The notes beneath the pieces are model-generated. The model worked only from the letters and a program-made list of their open reading frames with translations. It was not told the DNA's origin and made no database searches. Below, one piece after another: positions 26,834 to 36,595 of a stretch of DNA of 64,000 nt (its first letter is position 1; every line of letters starts with the position of its first letter). The DNA is from Bacteroidota bacterium (GTDB taxonomy: Bacteria > Bacteroidota > Bacteroidia > Flavobacteriales > Flavobacteriaceae): assembly GCA_023446155.1 (NCBI GenBank), contig JAEXIT010000004.1:496001-560000 (forward strand), in the 5' to 3' direction. The position numbers and the translations under genes are program-made.

Positions 26834-27790
26834 TTATGGTTGTGCAAACGAGTTACGTGGCCCACCAGAGGCGAAAGTCGCTAACATTCTCGATTTTTGT
26901 CCGTTACTGAACATATACATGGCTGCATCGTCTACATAATCCATATAGTTCATGGTCATTTCAACCGGAGTTCCCGAACAAGTGCTGTAGTGCGGATAAG
27001 CCGGAACACCGTAGTTTGGTGCGTTATGTGTTGGCGTATCGGCTACTAAATCGGTTCCACAGGTTGCATCACCCCAGATATGTCTAAGGTTCATCCAGTG
27101 ACCCACTTCATGGGTAGCGGTTCTACCTTTGTTAAACGGAGCTGTGGCCGTTCCGGTTGTTCCTAAATATTTAGAGTCGATCACCACACCATCGGTTGCC
27201 GATGATCCACCCGGGAATTGTGCATATCCCAAGATTCCACCACCGATTGTACATACCCAAAGGTTTAATTTGGTAGTCGGTGAAGTAGGGTTAAGACCTC
27301 CCTGTGCTGTTTTTTTCATCGCATCGTTTGTTCCCCATGATGTTTTGGTAGTCGATTTACGATTTACCACATCCAGTACGAACGTAATACCAACGTTGGC
27401 TTTTACACCTGCAAATAAAGCCGGTACCGATCCGAAATCACTGTTGGTAGCATTAAAATCTTTGTTTAATACGTCAATTTGCGATTGGATTTGTGCCAGG
27501 GAAATGTTTTCCGCAGTTGTACGATACAATACGTTTACAACTACCGGGATTTCAATTCTCCCGTTTACAAGTCGGTTTTGTAGTACGGCGTTTTGTGTAA
27601 AATCTTCAATTTCATTCATTCTAATGGCCAGGCTTGGATCGTTGCGTAATTGCTCTTCCAAAACCTGATGTGAAGCACATCCTCTTTCGGTTAGTTTTGC
27701 TCCGGATGTAGTGTCGTTTACACTCGCTTCATCTTTGTCACACGAGACTAAGAATAACAGCATGGCTGCTGATAATAATAGTTTTTTCAT
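26834..27790 (-). CDS. M43 (cytophagalysin-type) zinc metalloprotease lipoprotein
   Basis: 318 residues. A lipobox LVSC at residues 14-17 predicts a lipid anchor. The catalytic site is HEVGHWMNLRH near residue 226, the extended HExxHxxGxxH-type zinc motif of metzincins (here with Met-Asn before Leu-Arg-His). The Met-turn is MTMNYMDYVDD, typical for family M43B (pappalysin/cytophagalysin). Four Cys around CGTDLVADTP and STCSGTP likely form disulfides. It is an extracytoplasmic protease. Its own terminator marks a single-gene unit. Confidence 0.88.
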   Translation of the reverse strand: MKKLLLSAAMLLFLVSCDKDEASVNDTTSGAKLTERGCASHQVLEEQLRNDPSLAIRMNEIEDFTQNAVLQNRLVNGRIEIPVVVNVLYRTTAENISLAQIQSQIDVLNKDFNATNSDFGSVPALFAGVKANVGITFVLDVVNRKSTTKTSWGTNDAMKKTAQGGLNPTSPTTKLNLWVCTIGGGILGYAQFPGGSSATDGVVIDSKYLGTTGTATAPFNKGRTATHEVGHWMNLRHIWGDATCGTDLVADTPTHNAPNYGVPAYPHYSTCSGTPVEMTMNYMDYVDDAAMYMFSNGQKSRMLATFASGGPRNSFAQP

Positions 27791-27922
27791 AATAAAATTG
27801 TTAAATAGTTATGAGATTTGGTTAAATATTAACACAATAATATAACAAAAAAATATATTATAAAAAGATTATGGTAGAAAAGTGTGTAAAAATTTAAAAA
27901 AAATGTGAAAAATGTGATTTAT

Positions 27923-28429
27923 CTACAGTTTGTTAATTATTTCGTAGAGGGCAATTCCGGTGGCTTGAGCGACATTAATACTACTGTTTTTACCAAACAT
28001 TTCAATGTGAATGGTTTGTGCGGCGTTTTGGAGAAAAGTTTCGCATACGCCCGAAATTTCGTTGCCGATAACCAATGCGATAGGTGTATCGGATTTCAGA
28101 TGAAGTGAAGGAAGTGGTATGCTTTTATTGGTGATTTCAAGAACAATGATCTGATAAGCATTGTTTTTTAAATAGATTACCGCATCGGAGGCTTTTTCGA
28201 TGATTTCATACGGTACCATTTGATGTGTGCTGCGGGAGGTTTTGTTGATTTTCCGAGGGGAAAAGACCAGTTGTTCACCGGTCAGGATAATTTTTGAAAC
28301 GCCAAATGCTTCGCTGATCCTAAAAATAGATCCAATATTGGATTGGAAATAAATCGCATCGCAGACTACGGTTACGGGGAATGTTTTTTGCTGAAACGAA
28401 GTGTTTTCGTGGGTGAGTTGTTCCTGCAT
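27923..28429 (-). CDS. TrmH/SpoU-family RNA methyltransferase
   Basis: 168 residues, the length of a single SPOUT domain. Motif 1 is seen in DAIYFQSNIGSIFRISEAFG, motif 2 in IALVIGNEISGV, and motif 3 in IEMFGKNSSINVAQATGIAL, which forms the trefoil-knot SAM site. It methylates a ribose in tRNA or rRNA; the target cannot be read from sequence. It is the last gene of the tsaD-rsmE-DUF4159 operon, starting 2 bp after the DUF4159 stop. Confidence 0.87.
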   Translation of the reverse strand: MQEQLTHENTSFQQKTFPVTVVCDAIYFQSNIGSIFRISEAFGVSKIILTGEQLVFSPRKINKTSRSTHQMVPYEIIEKASDAVIYLKNNAYQIIVLEITNKSIPLPSLHLKSDTPIALVIGNEISGVCETFLQNAAQTIHIEMFGKNSSINVAQATGIALYEIINKL

Positions 28430-28431
28430 GT

Positions 28432-29073
28432 TTAGTTTTTGAAAGCGTAGTTGAGGATGTTAGCGCCCATTTTTAGCGCTTTTTGGCGTATTTCAAACGG
28501 GTCGTTATGGACTTCCTGATCTTCCCATCCGTCACCAAGGTCGGTTTCATAGGTATACAAACACACCAGGCGGTTTTCGATAAAGATACCAAAAGCCTGC
28601 GGGCGTTTGTTGTCGTGTTCGTGTATTTTGGGCAAGCCGTTCGGAAAAGGGAAGGGCTGCTGATAGATGGCGTGATTGTTCGGAATTTCCGTTAGGTTAT
28701 TGTTGGGAAAAATGCGTTTTAGTTCCCTGCGGATGTACTGGTCCATTCCGTAATTATCGTCAATATGCAAAAAACCGCCTGAAGTGAGGTAGTTGCGAAG
28801 GTTGGTGACATCGGTATCGCTAAAAACTACATTACCGTGACCGGTCATATGGATAAAAGCATACGAAAACAGATCCGGACTTCCGGCTTCGACCACTGCG
28901 GTTTTAGGGTTTATTTTGGTATGGATGTTCTGATTGCAAAATTTAGCCAGATTGGGTAGGGAAGTAGGATTTCCGTACCAGTCGCCACCACCGCTGTATT
29001 TTAAAACGGCAATTTCCTGCGAAAAGGCCAGTGCTGTAAATCCGATACTAAATAGTAAGAATATTTTTTTCAT
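28432..29073 (-). CDS. DUF4159 domain protein, exported
   Basis: 213 residues with a signal peptide (MKKIFLLFSIGFTALAFSQ). The body matches DUF4159: KYSGGGDWYGNPTSLPNLAK, FIHMTGHGNVVFSDTDVTNL, GGFLHIDDNYGMD and ETDLGDGWEDQEVHNDP. The fold is flavodoxin/GATase-like. Function unknown; in many Bacteroidota the gene sits beside rsmE and trmH as here. Spacing to neighbours is 11 bp and 2 bp, so it belongs to the operon. Confidence 0.85.
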   Translation of the reverse strand: MKKIFLLFSIGFTALAFSQEIAVLKYSGGGDWYGNPTSLPNLAKFCNQNIHTKINPKTAVVEAGSPDLFSYAFIHMTGHGNVVFSDTDVTNLRNYLTSGGFLHIDDNYGMDQYIRRELKRIFPNNNLTEIPNNHAIYQQPFPFPNGLPKIHEHDNKRPQAFGIFIENRLVCLYTYETDLGDGWEDQEVHNDPFEIRQKALKMGANILNYAFKN

Positions 29074-29084
29074 CCGAATCGCTG

Positions 29085-29789
29085 TTATTCGTTAGCGTAT
29101 ACAATACTATGGCAGGCTACAATTGCTGCTGTTTCGGTGCGTAACCGGGTGTTGCCCAATGAAACCGGCACATAGTTGCGTTCCAGTGCACTTTGTATTT
29201 CTGTTTCCGAAAAATCACCTTCAGGTCCGATAAGGATGGTGTATTTTTCATTGGATTTGATCGCGTTTTTAAGTAATGTTTTGCTGGTTTCTTCACAATG
29301 TGCAATACATAAATTGCCGTCGTGGTTTTGTGCTAAAAACTGTTTTAAGGGGATCGGTTCGTTGAGCTTTGGCAAATGAAACTGCAACGATTGTTTCATA
29401 GCCGACTGTATGATTTTGTCGAAACGTTCGGTTTTGATTGTTTTTCGTTCCGAATGATCACAAATGACAGGAGTGATTTCGTTAACTCCAATTTCGGTAG
29501 CTTTCTCTAAAAACCATTCGTAACGATCGTTCATTTTTGTCGGCGCCACTGCCATATGAATGTAAAATTGGTTTGGCTCAAAGTAGTCGGAATGCGTGAT
29601 TTTTACCGTACATTTTTTGTCGGAAGCCAATATGATTTCTGTCGTAAATAAAAAACCGAAACCATTGGTTACTTTTAAAATAGCACCTTCTTGTTTGCGC
29701 AAAACTTTAACAATATGTTTGCTTTCTTCTTTGTCGAACGAAAACTCTTTTTGGTGTTCGTTTATTTCGGGGGTGTAGAATAACTGCAT
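29085..29789 (-). CDS. rsmE: 16S rRNA (uracil-1498-N3)-methyltransferase
   Basis: 234 residues, full length. A PUA-like N-terminal domain (residues about 15-70, EESKHIVKVLRKQEGAILKV) precedes the SPOUT domain. The SAM-binding knot is ILIGPEGDFSETEI and VSLGNTRLRTETAAIVA, both diagnostic for RsmE. It methylates N3 of U1498 in the decoding region of 16S rRNA. It begins one base after the tsaD stop and is translated with it. Confidence 0.93.
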   Translation of the reverse strand: MQLFYTPEINEHQKEFSFDKEESKHIVKVLRKQEGAILKVTNGFGFLFTTEIILASDKKCTVKITHSDYFEPNQFYIHMAVAPTKMNDRYEWFLEKATEIGVNEITPVICDHSERKTIKTERFDKIIQSAMKQSLQFHLPKLNEPIPLKQFLAQNHDGNLCIAHCEETSKTLLKNAIKSNEKYTILIGPEGDFSETEIQSALERNYVPVSLGNTRLRTETAAIVACHSIVYANE

Positions 29790-29790
29790 A

Positions 29791-30813
29791 TTAAAATTCG
29801 ATCCGCGCTTTGGATACTACCGAAGCATCATTAAACTGGTTTTCCAAAAATTTGTGATAGCCCACAATTCCGATCATCGCGGCATTGTCGGTTGTATATT
29901 CGAATTTAGGAATAAATGTTTTCCAACCGTATTTTTGTTCGGCTTCTTTTAACGTATTTCTAATTCCCGAATTGGCCGATACACCGCCGCCAATGGCTAC
30001 TTGTTTGATTCCGGTTTCCTTTACGGCCATTTTTAGCTTGTCCATCAGAATCTGAATAATGGTATACTGTATGGAGGCGCAAATATCTTCGATGTTTTTT
30101 TCGATAAAATCGGGATCCTGCGCGACGTTTTTCTGAATAAAGTACAGGATTTGTGTTTTTAATCCGCTAAAACTAAAGTCCAAACCATCTACTTTGGGTT
30201 TTGTAAACGGAAAGGCTTTCGGATTTCCGGTTTGTGCGTATTTGTCGACTAATGGCCCGCCGGGATAGGGTAATCCGAGAATTTTGGCACTTTTGTCAAA
30301 GGCTTCACCAACCGCATCATCGGTGGTTTCGCCGATAATGGTCATGTCAAAAAAGCTGTCTACGCGGACAATCTGTGTATGGCCGCCGGAAATGGTCATG
30401 GCCAAAAACGGAAATTCCGGTTTGTCGTAGTTTTCTTCGTCTATAAAATGCGCCAGAATATGAGCATGCATATGGTTCACGGCAATTAGCGGTACATTCA
30501 GTGCCATAGCTAGTGATTTTGCAAAGGAACTGCCCACCAATAGCGATCCCATAAGTCCGGGACCTTGAGTAAAGGCTACGGCCGAAATCTGTGTTTTTTC
30601 AACGTTGGCTTTCTTTAAGGCTACGTCAATTACAGGAACAATATTTTGCTGGTGCGCACGGGAGGCCAACTCCGGAACGACACCACCGTATTCTTCGTGA
30701 ACCGACTGTCGGGCAACTACATTCGACAGGACTTTGTTGTCCTTTAAAATTGCCGCCGCGGTATCGTCGCACGAACTCTCGATAGCTAGTATATATACTG
30801 GTGATTTTGTCAT
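29791..30813 (-). CDS. tsaD: tRNA N6-adenosine threonylcarbamoyltransferase
   Basis: 340 residues from ATG 30813; a longer frame to 30846 adds residues not found in the family. Start of the ASKHA fold is YILAIESSCDDTAAAIL. The metal ligands are the two His of NHMHAHIL, and the C-terminal Asp lies in EYTTDNAAMIG. TsaD transfers the threonylcarbamoyl group to A37 of ANN-decoding tRNAs, working with TsaB and TsaE. It heads the - strand operon and is divergent from the TamB-like gene, an arrangement I recall as common in Flavobacteria. Confidence 0.95.
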   Translation of the reverse strand: MTKSPVYILAIESSCDDTAAAILKDNKVLSNVVARQSVHEEYGGVVPELASRAHQQNIVPVIDVALKKANVEKTQISAVAFTQGPGLMGSLLVGSSFAKSLAMALNVPLIAVNHMHAHILAHFIDEENYDKPEFPFLAMTISGGHTQIVRVDSFFDMTIIGETTDDAVGEAFDKSAKILGLPYPGGPLVDKYAQTGNPKAFPFTKPKVDGLDFSFSGLKTQILYFIQKNVAQDPDFIEKNIEDICASIQYTIIQILMDKLKMAVKETGIKQVAIGGGVSANSGIRNTLKEAEQKYGWKTFIPKFEYTTDNAAMIGIVGYHKFLENQFNDASVVSKARIEF

Positions 30814-30828
30814 AAAAAAGGCACGAAA

Positions 30829-30863
30829 TTTGAATGTATTTTCCATCGACTGTATTATCTTTG
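30829..30863 (+). promoter_or_regulatory. Promoter of TamB-like gene
   Basis: TATCTTTG at 30856-30863 fits the Bacteroidetes -7 consensus TAnnTTTG exactly. TTTG at 30829-30832 could serve as the -33 element, with a 23 bp spacer. The gene starts 60 bp downstream. Confidence 0.45.
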
Positions 30864-30922
30864 AAATATAAATTCGGGCAATAAAAAAATAATAGTTTTA
30901 TTCCTACGAATTGCTTAAATTT

Positions 30923-33900
30923 ATGAGTCGATCCGACAAATTTAAAACAAATAGGACTATCAAAAAATTAAAAAAAATACTATTTCGCGTAATTGTAGGC
31001 TTAATCCTATTTTTATTACTGTTGGGTATTGCCCTGTCCTTACCTTTTGTACAAACCGAAATAGCAAAATATGCGACCAAAGAACTGAATAAGGAATTTG
31101 GAACCGATATCCATATCGATAAAATCGCAATTACGGTTTTTGGCGGTGTGAAAATAAAAGGAATTTATGCGGCCGACAAACATAAAGATACGCTGTTCTA
31201 TATCAACCGACTTCAGACGAATATTCTCGATTTTAAAAAACTTTCCAATGGTAAACTGATCTTTGGAAAAACCAGTGTCGACGGGTTAAATCTGATAATG
31301 AAAAAATACAAAGGTGAGGATAAAACCAATCTGGATGAATTTATAGCGGCTTTTGACGATGGTAAACCGGGAACCGGGAAGTTTCTGATGAAAGTGGCAC
31401 AGATGAACGTCACATCCAGTCGTTTCCGTTTGATCGATGAAAATCTGGAACATCCGAAAGTGCTCGACTTTACCAAACTTAACGGGCAGTTGGATTTCTT
31501 TAAAATAAAAGGGCCGGTGGTTACGGCCGATATCAAGCAGTTATCATTGCGGGATCACAGGGGGTTACTGGTTGAAAATCTGGTGACGAATTTTACCTAT
31601 TCCAAAGAAAATATCCGCCTCGAAAAACTAAATCTGAAAACCAAGGAATCGACCTTGATCGGGGATGTGATCATGAAATACAAACCGAAGGACTTTTCGG
31701 ATTTTAATAATAGAGTCGTGTTCGATGTGAATATGGAAAAAGCTTCTGTTTCGTCGAATGAGTTGAATTATTTCTATAATGAGTTTGGGAAAAACCTGCG
31801 TTTTTACCTTTCCACACATCTTACCGGAACGCTGAATAATTTTACGACGCACGATCTCCGACTTTTGGACACGAACGATTCTGAGATCATCGGAACGGTC
31901 AACTTTAAAAACCTTTTTAACAAAAAAGGGGAGTTCTATATGAAGGGGAATTTCGATCGGGTAACGTCAAATTATACCAACCTGAAAGGGATTCTACCGC
32001 GTGTATTGGGGAAAAGTCTTCCGGAAACCCTCCACAAATTGGGGCGCGTGGATCTGGTTGGGGATATTGAACTGACCAAAACGAATATTAATGCCGACAT
32101 TTATCTGATGTCGGGATTGGGTGAATTGAACACGCAGTTGGCCATGACCAACATCAATAACATTAATAATGCGACCTATAAAGGGACAATCTCGCTGAAT
32201 AATTTCGATATCGGAACACTTGCCGGTGAAAAAGACTTGGGGAGAGCCACCTTGGATCTGGATATAAACGGTAAAGGATTTAATAAAAAATACCTCGATA
32301 CCCGTGTTAAAGGAAAGGTTCAAAGTTTGACGTATAACAAATATACCTACAGAAATATTACGATCGACGGGGAAATGAAAATGCCGTATTTTAAAGGCTA
32401 CCTGAACAGTAATGATCCGAACCTGAAAATGGATTTCAACGGATTGGTGGATATGAGTTCGCGGATGAAGAACTACGATTTTCAGGCGCAAATCGATTAT
32501 GCCGATCTACATATGTTGAATTTTATGAAAAAAGACACCCTTTCTATTTTTAAAGGGGAATTGAAATTCAATGCCAAAGGAAATACCCTTGACGATCTGG
32601 CTGGAAAGCTAAATGTGATCAATGCATCCTATCAGAACAGTACCGATAGTTATTTCTTCCAGGATTTCCTGGTGGAATCGGTCTTCGACGAACAAAAGGT
32701 GCGAACCATAACGATCAATTCTCCAGACATCATTCAGGGGAAAGTGGTTGGGAAGTATGAAATCAAACAGGTGCGTAAGATTATCGAAAATGCCCTGGGG
32801 AGTTTGTATGCCAACTATTCGCCCAATAAACTCAAGTCCGGACAGTTTCTGGATTTCGACTTTACGATCTATAATAAAATCGTGGAGATCTTCCTGCCGA
32901 AGGTTATCGTGAGTGAAAACACCATTCTAAAAGGAAAGATCGATGCCGATAAAGGTGATTTCCAGTTGGATTTTTCGTCGCCAAGTGTAGTGGCATATAA
33001 CAATACGTTTGAAAATATCCGTGTCGATGTGGATAATAAAAACCCATTGTATAATGCCTATGTCGAATTGGATAGTATTAAGACAAAGGGGTATAAAATT
33101 TCGGATTTTAGTTTGATCAATGTAACGATGAACGATACGCTTTTTGTACGTTCTGAGTTTAAAGGAGGACCAAAGAACCAGGATTTCTTTAATCTGAACT
33201 TGTACCATACGATCAACGAAAAGAATCAATCGGTTGTCGGACTTAAAAAATCGGAAATCAATTTCAGGGATTATCTGTGGTTCCTGAATGAAAAGGATAC
33301 CAAAGACAATAAAGTTGTTTTCAATAAAAAACTAACGGATTTTGCGATCGAAAAAGTTATCTTGTCGCATAATGATCAGAAAGTGGAGCTGGAAGGTGTT
33401 TTAAAAGATTCGACCTACAAACAGTTGCGTCTGTCGTTTAACGATGTTGACCTGGAAAAAGTGACACCGGCTTTGGAAAATATGTCGTTTGGCGGAAAAC
33501 TAAACGGTGAAGTCAACCTCGAACAAAACAAAGCCATTTATTTACCAACGGCGGCTTTAACAGTCGACTCCCTTCAGGTAAATAAAATAATGATGGGGGA
33601 TCTGAATCTGGAAGTAACCGGCGAAGATTCGTTCCGAAAGTTTAATGTGAATTCTTCGATTATCAACGATCATGTCGAGAATTTCTTTCTGAACGGGAAT
33701 ATCGAAATCATCAATAAGGAAAGTATACTGGCACTGAATGCCGGCTTTACCCGATTTAACATTAGTCCGATTGGGCCGCTTTTGGGAAGTATTTTTTCCG
33801 ATATGCGCGGTTTTGCCTCGGGTAGGGCATCCATTGCCGGAAGTGTCCGGAATCCGGAAGTAGACGGTAGCCTTTATCTGAATGAGGCCGGGATGAAAGT

Positions 33901-35443
33901 CCCGTATCTCGGCGTGGATTATAATTTCGAAGAAAATGCGCTGATCAATCTTACGGAGGACCAGTTTATTTTTAGAAATATCGAACTTACGGATACCAAA
34001 GAAAAAACAAAAGGTACGCTTAACGGTACGATCCGACATAAAAAACTGGAAGATTGGCAGCTGGATCTAAAACTGCGATCGGATAACCTACTCGGATTGG
34101 ATACGCAGGATCACGAGGATGCGATTTATTACGGTAGGGCATTTATCAAAGGGGAAGCTTCAATTACCGGTCCGGTGAGCAACCTGTATATCGAGATGGA
34201 TGCCGAATCGAATAAGGGGACCAATATCAAGATTCCGTTAAACGATGCGCAGGGGATCGGAAACAATTCGTTTATTCATTTCCTGAGTAAAAAGGAAAAA
34301 GAGGCCAAGCAAAAAGGATTGGAAGAAGTGGTACTGAACAAATTCAAAGGAATCGAGTTAAAATTTGAATTCCGAATCACTCGTGATGCCGATATCGAAA
34401 TCATCCTCGATAAAAATACCGGTCACGGTATGAAAGGAAGAGGGGAAGGATTCATCACAATGGAAATCAATACCATGGGGAAATTCAATATGTGGGGGGA
34501 TTTCCAGACGTATAAAGGCGAATACAACTTTAAATACTTAGGCTTAATCGATAAGAAATTTGAAGTAAAAGAATACGGTACCATTCGTTGGGATGGAAAC
34601 CCGATGAATGCAGCTTTAAACCTACAGGCAGTTTATAAAACCGAGGCCAATCCGGCGGTTATTCTGGACAATGCTTCCTTTAGCCGTAAAGTGCCTACGG
34701 AGGTGTATATCATGCTAAATGGTAACCTGAGCAACCCGGAACCGGATTTCCGAATTGAATTTCCGAGTGTGAGTTCGGTATTGAAATCGGAGATCGATTA
34801 TAAGTTAAGCGACCGTGACGTACGTCAGACGCAAGCGTTGGCCTTGTTGGGGACCGGTGGTTTCCTTTCGGCCGAAAGTGCTTCCAGTTCGGTGTACGGT
34901 AGTTTATTCGAACGCGCCAGTTCCATTTTTGACGATATTTTTGCCGGTAGCGACGATAAGGTAAAAGTCGGTTTTAACTTTGTTCAGGGCGACAGGACTC
35001 CATTTGCCCAAACACAGGGTAAAGTTGGCGTTACGGTTTCGTCTCAGATCGACGATCGTATTACTATTAATGGTAAATTTGGGGTACCGGTGGGTGGAAA
35101 TCAGGAATCGGTTATCGTCGGTGACGTCGAACTTCAGTTACGACTCAATAAAGACGGATCGTTAAAAGCCAGAGCCTTTAACCGCGAAAACGATATTAAC
35201 TATATCGGAGAAGGTATTGGGTATACACAGGGAATCGGACTTTCATATGAGGTGGATTTTGATACGATGCGCGAATTATGGCGTAAAATATTTACCAAAG
35301 TAAAAGAAAAAGATGCAACCAATCCGACCGACCGTTTACCGGATTCGGATCTTGCGCCGGACTTTATTAAGTTTATCGAAGACCGTAAAAACAAAAACGC
35401 GGATGAACCGAAAAAGGAGCAACGCGTGCCGGAAGTCGATTAA
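30923..35443 (+). CDS. TamB-like translocation/assembly module protein
   Basis: 1506 residues from ATG 30923; an upstream TTG would add four residues. One N-terminal membrane anchor (ILFRVIVGLILFLLLLGIAL) is followed by a long series of beta strands typical of AsmA/TamB bridge proteins (for example LDLDINGKGFNKKYLDTRVK). The C-terminal TamB (DUF490) domain is seen from about residue 1190: GEYNFKYLGLIDKKFEVKEY, GTIRWDGNPMNAALNLQAVY, DRDVRQTQALALLGTGGFLS and KVKVGFNFVQGDRTPF. It is expected to span the periplasm as a lipid-carrying groove serving the outer membrane. Bacteroidota TamB proteins of about 1500 residues are normal. Confidence 0.92.
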   Translation: MSRSDKFKTNRTIKKLKKILFRVIVGLILFLLLLGIALSLPFVQTEIAKYATKELNKEFGTDIHIDKIAITVFGGVKIKGIYAADKHKDTLFYINRLQTNILDFKKLSNGKLIFGKTSVDGLNLIMKKYKGEDKTNLDEFIAAFDDGKPGTGKFLMKVAQMNVTSSRFRLIDENLEHPKVLDFTKLNGQLDFFKIKGPVVTADIKQLSLRDHRGLLVENLVTNFTYSKENIRLEKLNLKTKESTLIGDVIMKYKPKDFSDFNNRVVFDVNMEKASVSSNELNYFYNEFGKNLRFYLSTHLTGTLNNFTTHDLRLLDTNDSEIIGTVNFKNLFNKKGEFYMKGNFDRVTSNYTNLKGILPRVLGKSLPETLHKLGRVDLVGDIELTKTNINADIYLMSGLGELNTQLAMTNINNINNATYKGTISLNNFDIGTLAGEKDLGRATLDLDINGKGFNKKYLDTRVKGKVQSLTYNKYTYRNITIDGEMKMPYFKGYLNSNDPNLKMDFNGLVDMSSRMKNYDFQAQIDYADLHMLNFMKKDTLSIFKGELKFNAKGNTLDDLAGKLNVINASYQNSTDSYFFQDFLVESVFDEQKVRTITINSPDIIQGKVVGKYEIKQVRKIIENALGSLYANYSPNKLKSGQFLDFDFTIYNKIVEIFLPKVIVSENTILKGKIDADKGDFQLDFSSPSVVAYNNTFENIRVDVDNKNPLYNAYVELDSIKTKGYKISDFSLINVTMNDTLFVRSEFKGGPKNQDFFNLNLYHTINEKNQSVVGLKKSEINFRDYLWFLNEKDTKDNKVVFNKKLTDFAIEKVILSHNDQKVELEGVLKDSTYKQLRLSFNDVDLEKVTPALENMSFGGKLNGEVNLEQNKAIYLPTAALTVDSLQVNKIMMGDLNLEVTGEDSFRKFNVNSSIINDHVENFFLNGNIEIINKESILALNAGFTRFNISPIGPLLGSIFSDMRGFASGRASIAGSVRNPEVDGSLYLNEAGMKVPYLGVDYNFEENALINLTEDQFIFRNIELTDTKEKTKGTLNGTIRHKKLEDWQLDLKLRSDNLLGLDTQDHEDAIYYGRAFIKGEASITGPVSNLYIEMDAESNKGTNIKIPLNDAQGIGNNSFIHFLSKKEKEAKQKGLEEVVLNKFKGIELKFEFRITRDADIEIILDKNTGHGMKGRGEGFITMEINTMGKFNMWGDFQTYKGEYNFKYLGLIDKKFEVKEYGTIRWDGNPMNAALNLQAVYKTEANPAVILDNASFSRKVPTEVYIMLNGNLSNPEPDFRIEFPSVSSVLKSEIDYKLSDRDVRQTQALALLGTGGFLSAESASSSVYGSLFERASSIFDDIFAGSDDKVKVGFNFVQGDRTPFAQTQGKVGVTVSSQIDDRITINGKFGVPVGGNQESVIVGDVELQLRLNKDGSLKARAFNRENDINYIGEGIGYTQGIGLSYEVDFDTMRELWRKIFTKVKEKDATNPTDRLPDSDLAPDFIKFIEDRKNKNADEPKKEQRVPEVD

Positions 35444-35584
35444 AATAACGGCAAACAACTAAACAACAACACTTCTTATTTTATAACCGTTTTACTGCGT
35501 TACGAATGTTAGGTTTTTGCTAAATATGCCTGCATTCTGTAAGGTATCTCGTGTTTATTTATTAAATTTACAATAAACGATTAT

Positions 35585-36574
35585 ATGATGTCAGAAACAA
35601 TAAAGAAGATCGGTGTGCTTACATCCGGTGGGGATTCGCCGGGTATGAATGCAGCCATCCGTTCTGTAGTACGTACCTGTGCTTACCATAATATTGAATG
35701 TGCGGGAATTTACCGTGGTTTCCAGGGAATGATAGAAGGTGACTTTAAAGAAATGGGACCCCGCTCGGTAAACAATATTGTGAATAAAGGCGGTACAATC
35801 TTAAAATCAGCACGATCAAAAGAATTTATGACTCCTGAAGGACGTAAAAAAGCCCACGATAACCTTAAAAGTGCCGGAATTGACGCTTTAGTGATCATTG
35901 GTGGTGACGGAAGTTTTACCGGAGGTTTGGTGTTTAATAAGGAGTTCAATTTCCCGATTATGGGAATTCCCGGTACCATCGACAACGACATCTTTGGAAC
36001 CAGTCATACCCTTGGTTTTGATACCGCTTTAAATACTGTAGTGGAAGCGATCGATAAGATACGCGATACTGCCAGTTCGCACAACCGACTGTTTTTTGTG
36101 GAGGTTATGGGACGTGATGCCGGACATATCGCTTTGAATGCCGGAATCGGTGCCGGTGCGGAGGATATTTTAATTCCGGAAGAAAACCTGGGATTGGAAC
36201 GCTTACTGGAATCGTTACGCAAAAGTAAAGCGTCCGGAAAATCGTCCAGTATTGTCGTAGTGGCCGAAGGAGACAGAATTGGGAAGAACGTTTTTGAATT
36301 GGGCGATTATGTAGAAGAGAATATGCCGGAATACGATGTTCGCGTATCCGTTTTAGGACATATGCAACGCGGTGGATCACCGTCTTGTTTCGACAGGGTG
36401 TTGGCCAGCCGTCTCGGTGTAAAAGCCGTGGAATCCCTATTGGAAGGGAAGTCCAACTTTATGGCAGGTTTGATCAACGATAAAGTGGAACTGACGCCAT
36501 TGGAACAAGCAGTTAAGGGACATTCGGAAATCGACAGGGAACTGTTACGTGTTTCTGAAATTGTTTCGATTTAA
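35585..36574 (+). CDS. pfkA: ATP-dependent 6-phosphofructokinase
   Basis: 329 residues (ATG at 35585 or 35588). Phosphate loop GVLTSGGDSPGMNAAIR, ATP/Mg site GGDGSFTGG, and the catalytic block PGTIDNDIFGTSHTLGFDTA with the catalytic Asp in IDND. Fructose-6-phosphate is bound by FVEVMGRDAGHIAL and GHMQRGGSPSCFDR. The Gly after GGDG supports ATP rather than pyrophosphate as donor. It catalyses the committed step of glycolysis and is followed by gapA at 21 bp, forming a glycolytic operon. Confidence 0.95.
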   Translation: MMSETIKKIGVLTSGGDSPGMNAAIRSVVRTCAYHNIECAGIYRGFQGMIEGDFKEMGPRSVNNIVNKGGTILKSARSKEFMTPEGRKKAHDNLKSAGIDALVIIGGDGSFTGGLVFNKEFNFPIMGIPGTIDNDIFGTSHTLGFDTALNTVVEAIDKIRDTASSHNRLFFVEVMGRDAGHIALNAGIGAGAEDILIPEENLGLERLLESLRKSKASGKSSSIVVVAEGDRIGKNVFELGDYVEENMPEYDVRVSVLGHMQRGGSPSCFDRVLASRLGVKAVESLLEGKSNFMAGLINDKVELTPLEQAVKGHSEIDRELLRVSEIVSI

Positions 36575-36595
36575 TAATTTTTAAGAAAGAATGTG